This document shows, in pieces, positions 1-11,500 of a stretch of DNA of 64,000 nt (position 1 is the stretch's first letter; each line of letters opens with the position of its first letter). Origin of the DNA: Zea mays (lineage: Eukaryota > Streptophyta > Magnoliopsida > Poales > Poaceae). A model generated the notes under the pieces. It made no database searches, was not told where the DNA came from, and saw only the letters and a list, made by a program, of their open reading frames with translations. The translations under genes and the position numbers were made by a program. The stretch is from NCBI RefSeq assembly GCF_902167145.1, contig NC_050099.1, forward strand, positions 13,654,434 to 13,718,433, in the 5' to 3' direction.

Positions 1-2540
1 GCATGCCCTCCAACACCAGAATGGAAGAGACCAGATGATCTCGATTTAAATGGCGAAGCTAAGCAGGATGATGACGACGACAATGGTGATCCAGAACCAC
101 CGCGTGTAAGTGTTTTCTTCAAAATTTATAGGAAATTATCGGATCTACTTATATTGTTTATGAGATAGAGTTAACTATTGCTTGCGCCCTTGGTATTACC
201 TCACTATATGGTTTCATTATTAAGCGATGCCGTTTGCAACTTTGCATTGTTTCTTAATGTTTTGACACCACAATACATTTACAGAATGAATCAGAGGATA
301 AAATCATCACCAACGACGATGTGTTAGGGGACGAAGTGCCATATGACCAGCAAGAAGCTTTGCGTGTGCTATGTTATAAGTTGCTTGAAATGCCCCTTGT
401 AAGTAGGCTATTTCTACTTCTGCTCAATATATTATGTATTAATTTTGTATATGCTTTACAATGAAAACATGGATTATGACAATTGATAACCTTATCTAGA
501 ATATAGTTCTAATACCACCAAACCCATCTTTAGTAACTATTTTATTTCTGGGAGCATAACTTAAAAGTTAGCATGGAGCAGATGCATGAATATTTCATGT
601 CATGCAATGCAACGCAGGCTGAGAATGTGAGAGTTTGACATGCTGGTCTGGCAAAATACTTTTGTGCTACATAACAAGGTGGTACATTAACAATGTATTT
701 TTCAACATAATCCATCTGGAAGCTTGAAAGTTAAATAAGGCTCAGAACGACATTTTGGAAATGCTGGGAACTAATAGAATTTTGTCATGATTAATCTTGT
801 TTCAGTTTATAGATATATCATGTTTTATATCTATTGTTCTATGCACTACTTTGAGTTGAATTGGTTTGTGGAGTAAATTTCTGCAAGTTTCTGCATGTGT
901 TGCTCTCAAACAAGTAGTGCCTTTTTTTATTTAGAGTGTTCTGATCACCTTTATTTGTTTATAGATAAGGGGACATTCACAATTTCCTGGATCACATCCA
1001 GTTTCTCTTAACAGGTGAGTAATCTCAACCAGTAACTCAAATTCTCTTACAATTTTTTGTGCATTGTGATATTTTTTGTTCCTATGTTGTATACAGGACA
1101 TGAAGGAAAATCTTGTAAGGAAATGGAACCACTATTACATGCTAATTTTTATAAAGTAAAAAAGCTTAGGGGTTAGGCAGCTGGATGCATAAATAAGTTT
1201 AAAGTATTGCATCATGCAGTTTTTTTAGAATTGTGTCACACTTGATGAGTTCCTTGTAATCCAATTCTGATATTTTGTTTCAAATTTCTATTCTCAGAGA
1301 ATTAGAAGTTTTGGTTCTTTTTGTATAAGTTCTCATTTTAGCTCATATGTTAAACATATATCCTTTTTTTTATTTAACACACTTTTTTTGCTTGTTTAGT
1401 GAAAATCTGCAACTACTTAGACAGCGATACTACTATGCTACATGGAAAGCTGACGGAACACGATATATGATGCTTATAATGAGAGATGGTTGTTTCTTGA
1501 TTGATCGAAATTTTTGCTTTAGAAGGGTTCAGATGCGCTTTCCCCATAAGAGCCTTGAAGTAAGGTTCCGATTCTGCTGGAGAAACAATCATAGAACATG
1601 CCTCTTATTGTAAAACTTTAATCTTATTTCTCTGCTATGAAGGGTCTGCATGATATGACCTTGATTGATGGAGAGATGATTATAGACACGGTACCAGATT
1701 CAGGCTTGAAGAGAAGGTACTTGGCATATGATCTTATGGCACTTGGTGCAGTGTCCAAAACTAAGGTAACATGTTGTGGAATGATATATACTCTCCACGT
1801 TCCAAATTACAAGACATTTTGGCTTTCCTAGATACACTGTTTTTCCTGTGTATCTAGACTAAGTGTATGTATAAATGCATAGCAAAAGCTATTTCTGTAA
1901 ATAAAAGCTAAGACGTCTCATAATTTGGAATGGAGTTTTTACTTATTTCTGACTTAGTCTTTTATCCATGTAACTTGGCACCCTTAGTAAAGAGAGGAGA
2001 TGTAATAAGCATCCTTTCTGAATTATTTCTTGGTACCTGCACTCATGTTCACACCATCAATGTTTTGCTTATCTTCGCCATAGCATGGTTAGCAGATTAG
2101 TGAACTATTTCTGTTGAACTTCTATATGTGAGCTTTAAGCTCTATTGTACTGTAGGGTATAAACACAAATTATTGTGGCTTGGAATTATCTCTAACTATG
2201 TAAATTTGTGTATGCAGTTGCCGTTTTCTGAAAGGTGGAAAATGCTGGAAGATGAAATAATACGACCACGTTATTATGAGAAAAATAAATTTGAGAGTGG
2301 TTCTAAGAGCAATCCGTTGTACAAATATGACATGGAATTATTTTCGGTATCAGATTCTAGGATTCCTCCTGAACTATAATGTTCAATTCATGTCCTGCAA
2401 AGTTAATTTTCTCTTTTTCGTTTATTATATGACTTTACCAGGTTAGAAGAAAAGATTTTTGGCTGCTCTCAACAGTAAAAAAGGTTCTTAAGGTGTTCAT
2501 TCCATCCCTTTGCCATGATGCTGATGGCCTTATATTTCAG
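1..2540 (+). CDS. Capping enzyme exons 1-7 (of those in window)
   Basis: Seven exons separated by short introns. Donors are GTAAGT (106), GT at 399, GTGAGT (1015), GTAAGG (1560), GTAACA (1766), GTATCA (2347) and GTAAGA (2541); each acceptor ends in AG. Exon 4 (1400-1559) carries the nucleotidyl-transfer motif KADGTR; exon 5 carries the DGEM motif. Exon 7 ends in GLIFQ, the usual place where the next exon begins with GWDDPY, which here is found 17 kb further on. The first exon is open to the window edge, so its true start is not visible. Confidence 0.92.
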
Positions 2541-5500
2541 GTAAGATTTTTTTTTCTGTTTGTTTATTATGTAGGCATGTTTTTCATATTGTTAAGGCCC
2601 ATCCTATTGCTAAGGCCTGCTGGACAAACCATCATTTGTTGATCCCAAGGTTAATAACATGGTAATAGAGCAGATTATGGTTAGGGACTCCTAATCTCAT
2701 TTTATGGCCGTCATTTATGACCCATTCTTAGCTGCAACCTCGGCCACCTTCCTGGCCGCTTTCGCGGCTACCTTCCACGCCCGCCTTCGTGGCCACCTCC
2801 ACGACCGCCGTCGCGCTCGTCTTCGCGTCGCGGCCCTCTCCGTCTTCAGCTGTCCGCCTCCGCTCGTTTCAACTGCTCGATTCAACCGTTCGCCTCCGTC
2901 TTCAGCCCTCTCCGTCGCCCAGTCTTCTCCGCCACCGACTGCTCGCGTGACTGTCCACCTCGCGACTGTTCACACGGTCTTCTGCCTCTGACCGTTCGTG
3001 CGACCGTCGATCATCTACAACGCGACTGTTCACCGTTGTCGACTGTTCGTGCGATCGTCTGCCTTCGCGCGACATCGATTGTCTGCTTCTGCGCGACATC
3101 TGGGTCAAGTGGAACTTCATCGTCCCAACGCTCTTGCTCACTTCGTGTGGCTGTCTGCCTCCGCACAACATTGGCTGTCTGCTTCTGTGCGACATCTGGG
3201 TCAAGTGGAACTTCATCCCAGCGCTCTTGCTTAGTTCGTGCGGCCGTCTTCCTCCGTGTGACATCAGTCGTTTGCTTTCGTGCGACATATGGGTCAAGTG
3301 CAACTTCATTGCCCCAGCGCTCCTGCTCAACGAGGTGGTCCGCCTGTGTCGCCTCATTGAAGGAGTTCAAAAGGAGCAGTTGTTTGTGAACTAGATGTGC
3401 TAAGGATAGACGTATATGTTTGCCCAACCGACGGGAGTGGCAAATGGAGTGATCTACTTTATTACAAGAAATGGAATTGCTATTCTTGAGGCGATCTAAA
3501 GCTGCTGGTGCTGGGTATCCAAGGCGCTGATGCCACAATGAAGAGGACACAACAAGAACATGGAGGCGATGACTGGAACAATGGCCAATAAGTTGTAAGG
3601 ATCCCCATCGCTATTGCAACAAACGATCATGCGTCGCGTTTGAAGGTCCTTGACAGAAAAACCAAGGGCGTTAAACTCGATTGAACAACTATGGTCATGA
3701 GTGAATTGATGAACATAATGTAAATCACGCATAATGGATGGGACGACAAGGATGTTGAGCGCGAAATTAGACGCGTTGGTGGAAAGAACTGAATGGCCTC
3801 TAGATGTGATGGGTATACTAGTGCTATTGCCTACTATAATAGAAGATGAAGATGGAGGCAAGCGCTGCAGGAGTATACCATTGGATGACGACATGTGCGA
3901 AGAGGCGCCGCTGTCCACGATTCAGAGAGATGCCTCTGCATGGACATTTGCTGCAGGACGACAACTAGGTCGGCCTGATCCCATTGTTGGCTCGAAAGGC
4001 TTGGAGGGGCGAAAGCCTTGTGGGCCGGCGACGGTGCGCCCATCATACCATGGTGATGCCAGCCCTGACTGCCCCAAGGCTAGTCGCTGGACTGGCCACC
4101 GGAGGTGCTGTGGTCGCGCTTGCTGTGCACCCCATGGGGAAATGCACACCCACAGGCCCCCTGGTGGGTCGGAGTTTGGGTCGCGGTACTGGCCAACGCT
4201 AAAATACTCGTTGCTGACACAAGAGCCACCCCTGCTATAGGATTTCTTGTTGCCGTTGGTCTTATTGTCGCTGCTGGCCTCGGTGCGCTATGCTGTTGCG
4301 GCCCACCACAGGATGATGATGAGCGACAACCGGAGTTGCTGCAAGATGGCACAGAGCTAGCAACGAGGGCAGAGGCAACGATGACCTTTTCTTCGTTGTT
4401 CAGACGCAATTCCTTCAGAAGAAGCTGGTTGCATGTGGATGCAAATGTGAGGTTGGCGCCACCAGCGATGTTGTCCGTAGTGTTGGAGTAGGGCTTGTTG
4501 AGGCCACACAGTAGATTGAGCACCAAAGTGGGCTGTAGATTGAGCACCAAAGTGGGCTCGTAGACGGGTTGGCCAACGCCGCGCAGGGCGTCAACGACAG
4601 TCTTCATGCAGAGGCAATATTCGTCGATGGACGAGTCACCCTGAGTCATTGAATGAAATTTGTGGCTGAGAAAGATAGCACATGATGCTTTGTTTTGAAC
4701 AACTCGTCGATGGCGACCCACAGTTGCTTGGCCGTCTGGTGAGGTCGAAGACGACATCCGAGATAGAGCCAAACAATCAGTTGTGGATGCAACAATCTGT
4801 CTGCTGCCACAAGGGATCAGTGGGACGGGCAGGAGCAGAGCCATCGATGTGTGCTAGCAAATCGAATTTGCCGCACATGGTGCTAAAGAACGATGATTGG
4901 TTGAAGTTGGAATTCGTTAGGTTGAGGGTCATAGGAATGTGTGTACGGGTGAGGAAGACGGGCCCATAGTTCTTGCTAGAGCCTCCATTCGTTGCGGGCG
5001 CGCCGAGCAGGGGAGAGGTCGCAACCGTGGTCGAAGAATGGGTAGAGGTGATTCACGTGGCTGGAAGGAGTTGCAAGGTATGAAGTATATGAATATGCAG
5101 GGGGCGTTGAGATTGTGTTCCGGGAAAAGCAGAACATGGAAGGGGTGGACGAGCGGTAAGGGGATGGAGGTGTGAGAGAGGGGAGTAGCGCACGACGTAA
5201 AAAGACTGGTGACATGATAAAGGTAGGGGGAGAGTGCGACTGAGGGAAGTGGCAGTGCACATTGGGCGCTCGTGTGCGGAGGTGCACGAGCTATGGTAGT
5301 GGAAGGTGGGTGGGTGAATCAGTGGGAACCTAGGCTCGTATATCATGTAGAGAGACCTAAGATGGGCTGTGACCTTTCATATATATAGCCGGATAGGCAT
5401 GGATTACAAATAGTCGGATAGGCTTCGACGAGCATATAACAACTATACGTAGTCTAATAGATCTCAAGGTTATCGTAACACATGTATGGTGCAATTTGTG

Positions 5501-8500
5501 GTATTTCAGATAAGAGCATAAATGATTATAGTAGTCTAATATATCTTTGTTTGGTTGCAATCTAACTTGCAACTATGATGATTCTGTTCTACTTAGTTTT
5601 TTGTATGCAACTAGAACTTGGGTGGGAAGCCGCACAGGCGCGGGTGACCGACGAATGTGGTGGGGTGGGGTTACCGACGGGGAGGGGGATGGGTCGTGGC
5701 GGGAGGGAGAGCCAGGTGGTGTGTAGGCGGCAGGAGGGCGGCGACGGCCGTCACAGGGAAGGGTAACAGGGACGTCGAGGCCTGTGCGGGAGGACGACTG
5801 GTCGTGATGCTTGAGATGATGCACGGAGCGGCAGCTGCAGGGGTGGGCGACATCGTCTGGGTGGGATGTTGGAGCAGGGGAGGCGACGGGGAAGGGCACT
5901 GTTGAGGCGGCAGAAGCCCTGCGGGTGCGCCGGCCTTAGGGGGGAGAACTGACGTGGGCATGGCGCCGTGCGGGTGGGGAGTCTGCTGCACCGGAGGGAA
6001 GTTAGGCGCTGCCTTCCGTAGCGACCCGGGTGTGGGCGAGGAAGGGGACGGCGCCGGTCGGGATGGGGGAGTGGCGAGGGTGGGTGACACCTGGTGCAGA
6101 GGGAGGAGCATCAGTGGTGGCGGAGCGGCGACGACGGGCGACGCTAGGTGCAGAGGGAGGAGCGGTGTCCACGAGTGGTGGGCCTGGTGTGGAAGCGCCA
6201 GAGCGGAGATGGGAAGGGGGCGGTGCGGGGCTGCCGGCTGGCCAGCGGGGAGGAGGGGAGACCGACAATTAGGGGAGGGAGAAGAGAGGAGAGAAGGATT
6301 AATACCATGTTGGAATATAAAACTCTAACCCTAATCAAGGTAGGCTTGGAATATTTTTATGAATAGTATATGGGCTGGGCCAAGGCCTATTACAATAGGA
6401 GCACACACTTCAACACAATGCGCATTGCTTTGATGAATAAAATTTACCGATACATATTTGTTAGTGTCCTGTCTTTGTTGGACTTATTTTGTAACTGTAC
6501 ATTTATGTTTTTAGTTAGTACCATGTCAATTTCTTGTTTGAGATTAGTTTTCTATTTTCTTTTTTTTGGGGTGTGGTGGGTGGGTGGGTTGCACTTACTT
6601 TTGCATCTCATGGGGTTGTATGGCGTTTACTGCAAGATAAAGCTGTACACTTTATTTCTTGCTACTCATTTGATAATTCATATATTTTGTTTTCCATTTT
6701 GAAAGAAATACTGTAGGGGAAGCCCCTACAGTTAAATTTTATTAGAAAATGATTAAACAATAGATTAGAGCAAGAACGAAAGAGAAAGGGGGGGGCTGTG
6801 AAAGGGTGTGTGTGGGGGGGGGAGCAGTCATCTTGAGTTTAGCCATTGAGATACACCAAGCTTAAGAGCAGGGCTAAATCTAAACGTCTGCAGCTTCAAC
6901 GTGTCGTTGAAACAAATCCTCCAGGAAGTGAAAGAGGGGACAACATTTCTGAAGATGCAGTCATTGCACTTTTTCCAAATGGTCCAAGCCACCACTAAGA
7001 AAGGAAGGCTTAAGCATCACTGCCTGGGGAGCTGGCTGGTGCCTTAGCCATGGTTGGGCATGATATTATGCTTTGGAAGCTGGCTGGTGCCAATGGTCTG
7101 TCGCTGCCAGATGTTGCTACCTAAGTGATATTGTGCTTCTGGTGTGATTGTGTGTTTGGGGCTGTTATGTCTGTCTTTGTTTCTCTCCTCCTGTTATCCC
7201 CTGTAATTCTTGTGTGGCCTCTTGGCTATAACTTTTGTGTTTTTGCTTCTTCTATTAATATAAAAATACGCAATTCTCTTGCGTATTCGAGAAAAAAAAT
7301 CACTGCCTGGGGCTTGCATCTCTGGAAAGGACAATTGCTAGACTTAGATCGCGGATCAAATATCTGAAAGAGGGAGATGCCAACACTTCCTTTTTTCATC
7401 TACAGGCTTGCTATCGGAAAAAGCGAAACTTTATCTCTGAATTAGTGCATGGGGACCAGATCGCCACCTCGCAAGAGCAAAAGCAGGAGGTCTTGTTTGA
7501 TTTTTTCTCCAATTTGTTGGGTGTAGCGAAGCAGCGTGAGTTCACTCTAGATTTGGAGGCTTGCCACAGTGCTGATGTTTATCTTGGGGCCTTGGACCTT
7601 CCCATTACAGAGGAGGAGGTCCGGGCCACTATTGCTAGCCTTCCCTCGGACAAAGCCCCGGGGCCAGACGGTTATACGGGAAGATTTTATAAAACTTGTT
7701 GGCACATAATTAAGGCTGATCTGATGGCGACAGTTATCACCCTGCACCAAGGTAACACACGCAAATTGTGGATGATGAATTCTGCGTACCCAACACTCCC
7801 TAAGAAGGTTGATGCCAAGACAGCCGGATACTACAGGCCAATTAGCCTTATTCACAGCTTCGCCAAATTGGTATCCAAAGTCTTGGCTAATCGTTTAGCA
7901 CCGCACCTTCAAAATCTGGTGGCTACAAATCAAACTGCCTTTGTCAAGGGTCGCTCCATTCATGACAACTACATGTTGGTTCAGCATTCTATCAAGGCCT
8001 TTCACAGGAAGAAGATCGCTAGTCTGTTTCTAAAGCTAGATATTACAAAAGCTTTCGACTCAGTGTCCTGGGCCTTTCTCCTAGAAGTGTTATCCCATCT
8101 TGGCTTCGGGCCCAGGTGGTGCGGTCTTGTGTTCAATTTGTTATCCACTTCTTCCACACAAGTGCTATTGAACGGAACTCCGGGGGATTATATTCGTCAT
8201 CGGAGGGGGCTGCGCCAAGGCGACCCCTTATCTCCTATGCTTTTCATAATCGTGATGGATGTGCTTAGTAGCTTATTCAAGCATGCTGAGGAAAGAGGAT
8301 TGCTGCATGACCTAGCCATAAGAAACGTGAAATCTAGGCTCTCGATTTACGTAGATGATGTGGTTCTTTTGTCAAGCCTGCAGTTGACGATCTTATTTGT
8401 GTCAATGATCCTAGATTGCTTTGGAGAGGCCTCGGGCTTAGTTGTGAATTTGCGAAAAAGTTGTGCTATCCCTCTCAGTTGTGATGATCAGACTGTTCAG

Positions 8501-11500
8501 GACAGTTGTAACATTTTGCAGTGCAATCCGGCTTCTTTTCCATTCAACTATTTGGGGCTGCTTGTTTCTGATAAGAAGTTGGGGAGGAGGGACCTTTTGC
8601 AGTGGGTTGACAAGATAGCTAACCGGCTGCCCGGTTGGAAGGCTCCACTTCTAAACCTTGCTGGCAGGGCAGCCTTGGTCCGGTTCGTGCTCTCTGCTAT
8701 CCCCGTATATCTTTTCATCGCCATGAATGTTCCCAAGTGGGTTATCAGTGCTATTGACAAAATTCGGCGAGGTTTCTTGTGGAAGGGTAGAAAAGATGTG
8801 AAAGGTGGGCATTGCCTTGTGGCGTGGGATAAAGTCACCAGACCGCTGGACCTTGGTGGACTTGGTATCCCAAATCTGATATATAAGAGCTGGGCGCTGC
8901 AAGCTAAATGGCTTTGGCTCATCAAGACTGACCCGAATAGGCCTTGGAGTGGATTGGATCTCCCTGTTCAGTCACAAGTAAGGAAACTAGTGGCCAGTTC
9001 GATGTACACTACTGTGGGCAATGGCAACAACACCCTTTTTTGGAGGGACAAATGGTTAAATGGGTGCTCTATCGCTGAGCTGGCACCTGAAGTGATCTCA
9101 AAGGTGGATAAAAAGGTAGCTTCTACCAGGACAGTGCATCAAGCCTTAGAGGGCATGTTGTGGGTCAGGGACATCAAGCCAACCCTCTCCCTTGTAGGGA
9201 TACAACAATATCTTACGCTTTGGGACACCCTGGGTGAGATCGTGCTCACTCTTCAGGAGGATCACCATGTGTGAGATTCGAGTCTTCGGGCCTTTTCTCT
9301 TCTAGGTCCTGCTACAAGGTTCTGTTTTTGGGCTCCATCACCTTCGAATCTTAGAAAAGACTTTGGAAATCTTGGGCTCCTCCTAAGTGTAAGACCTTTT
9401 TATGGTTAGCCATGCAGAATAAGTGTTGGACAGCTGACAGGCTGCAAAAAAGAGGTCTTCCCCATCCGGAAGCATGCCCTTTCTGTGAACAAGAGCAAGA
9501 AACAGTTCAGCATCTGTTGACTGGTTGTGTCTTCGCCAGACAGTTTTGGCATAGCATCCTCTCCCCCTTTGGTATGGGCCACCTAACTCCAGGACCAGAG
9601 GATACTAATTTTGCTGATTGGTGGGGAATAGTGACCATTCAGGTGCACAGAGGCTAGAGAAAGGGAGTCAACAGTGCCATTATTTTGGGAGCATGGTGCC
9701 TTTGGTTGCATAGAAACAGAGTTATTTTCGATGGAGATTTACCAACCATTGGCAAGGTGCATAGAAGCTTCATCGACGAGCTATCCTTATGGGTGCTGGC
9801 TGGTGCCAAACACCTCGGAAGCCTTGGGCTTGCTGCTGCTCTAGGCGCAGCAGACCCGACTTAATTTTTTCCTTGGTCGTCTTTTTGTATCTTAGTCCTA
9901 TGGATAGTTTTATTTATGCTTGTTGTTGGCCACCATAGGGTGGTTGTACTGGTCCTCTTGGACCTTAATTTCCCCTTCTTAATATAAAGATGCGCAGCTC
10001 TCCTGCGTTTTTCGAGAAAAAAGAGACATCTCCTTCGTATTTGATCAATGTTCTTAATCACAACAGCCGGCAACTTGAGAGTGCACATGGCAAAGATTGG
10101 CATAGCCGAGGTGGAGTTTACCAAAGTAAGTCTTCTATCCAGGGAAAGCCAGAGGCTGGTAGAATTCAGTCTTCTTTCAATTTTGAGAGTGCACATACCT
10201 AAATTTTTCCTAAACCCAGTCGAAGCTGAGAAGGACTGAAGAATCCCTTTGAGGCAAATAAATCTCTTTGGGAGTGAAAGCAGATGAACTGCTGAATATT
10301 GATTGATGATATGAGGGTTAAAGGTTACATATGTATAGGGAGGAGATCTGTGTGGTTTATGGAAACAGAACCAATCATGATCTCCTCACATCTCTAGCTA
10401 TAGAAACATAACCAATCAGGGTCTCTAGCTATAGAAACATAACCAATCAGGATCCCCTCATATCTCTACATATCTCTAGCTGTCCTAATCAGAACCAATC
10501 AGCAGATGGCTGTCCTTATGTGGCTGATAGGGACAGAGATGGCGCCAGCCTGTAGGGACTGCCTGCATGGCGTTGTCAAGACTGCTAACACCCCCCCGCA
10601 GTCGGAGCGTCGAAAGCCTGGACGTTCAGACTGGACCGGAACTCAGTGAACAATGAAGATGGCAGGCCTTTGGTGAAGATGTCGGCGTACTGGGAAGTGG
10701 TAGGGACGTGAAGAACACGAATAGTACCAAGAGCAACCCGCTCGCGGACAAAGTGAAGATCAATCTCAATGTGCTTCGTGCGCTGATGCTGAACTGGATT
10801 AGAGGACATGTAGACAGTGCTGATGTTGTCACAGTAAACCAATGCAGCGCGCTGCAGAGGAGCATGCAGCTCTAGAAGAAGCTGGCGCAACCAGGTAGCT
10901 TCGGCAACAGCGTTAGCGACAGCACGATATTCAGCCTCGGCACTGGAGCGGGAGACAGTGTTCTGTCGCTTGGAAGACCAGGAGATAAGACTGTCTCCTA
11001 GGAACACAGCGTAGCCCGAGGTAGACCTGCGTGTATCTGGACAACCAGCCCAATCAGCATCAGAGTAGACCACCAACTCAGTTTGCGCAGAGGGGCGAAG
11101 TAACAATCCGAGGTGGAGAGTGCCACGAACATAACGAAGAATCCGTTTCAGAGCAGCGAGGTGGGGCTCGCGGGGATCATGCATATGAAGGCAGACCTGC
11201 TGAACAGCATAAGCAATATCTGGTCGAGTGAAAGTCAGGTACTGGAGAGCCCCTGCCAAACTGCGAAAATCCGTAGGATCAGTGACTGGAGTACCATCTG
11301 TGCCTGAGAGCTTGGGATTTACATCGACAGGAGTGGAGCAAGGCTTGCATTCGGCCATGCCAGCGCGAGTCAGAATGTCAACCATGTACTGCCGCTGAGA
11401 GAGGAACAGGCCACTCGGAGTGCGCTGAACCTGCATCCCCAAAAAGTGATGAAGCTCGCCGAGATCCTTCATGGAAAACTCCTGCTGAAGAGTTCCAATG

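Larger units (their letters stand above)
3382..6415 (-). mobile_element. Decayed copia-type LTR retrotransposon, truncated in pol
   Basis: Read on the minus strand, the order is a 108-bp 5' LTR (6308-6415), primer site TGGTATTA directly after it (ending about 6300), a proline-rich leader (about 6111-5573), a copia gag segment (4844-4080), a protease with DSGASSHMS (about 3918-3496) and the integrase zinc-binding start LWHQRLGYP (about 3535). Everything after this point is missing. Frames are broken several times and a 24-bp tandem duplication lies in gag. No 3' LTR was found. Confidence 0.75.
6999..10014 (+). mobile_element. 5'-truncated L1-type LINE with ORF2 remnant
   Basis: The coding frame can be followed from about 7000 (GLASLERTI, then [15 protein letters not shown]) through the reverse transcriptase to a 3' tail at 9950-10014, which ends in a hairpin and a short A-rich tract. 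ORF2 is broken near 9274 and again at 9655, so the copy is dead. It lies in the sense direction of the capping gene and interrupts minus-strand LINE sequence. A smaller LINE (7030-7298) is nested inside it. Confidence 0.85.

Noticed and set aside
5573..6328. Proline/glycine-rich open frames on both strands
   Set aside because: Low-complexity GC-rich leader of the decayed copia element. The minus frame may be part of gag, but no independent gene is supported.
6985..10030. Target duplication for the + strand LINE
   Set aside because: No matching sequence could be found before about 6999 and after 10014. The flanking minus-strand LINE pieces are also about 900 bases apart in ORF2, so a deletion may have accompanied insertion.
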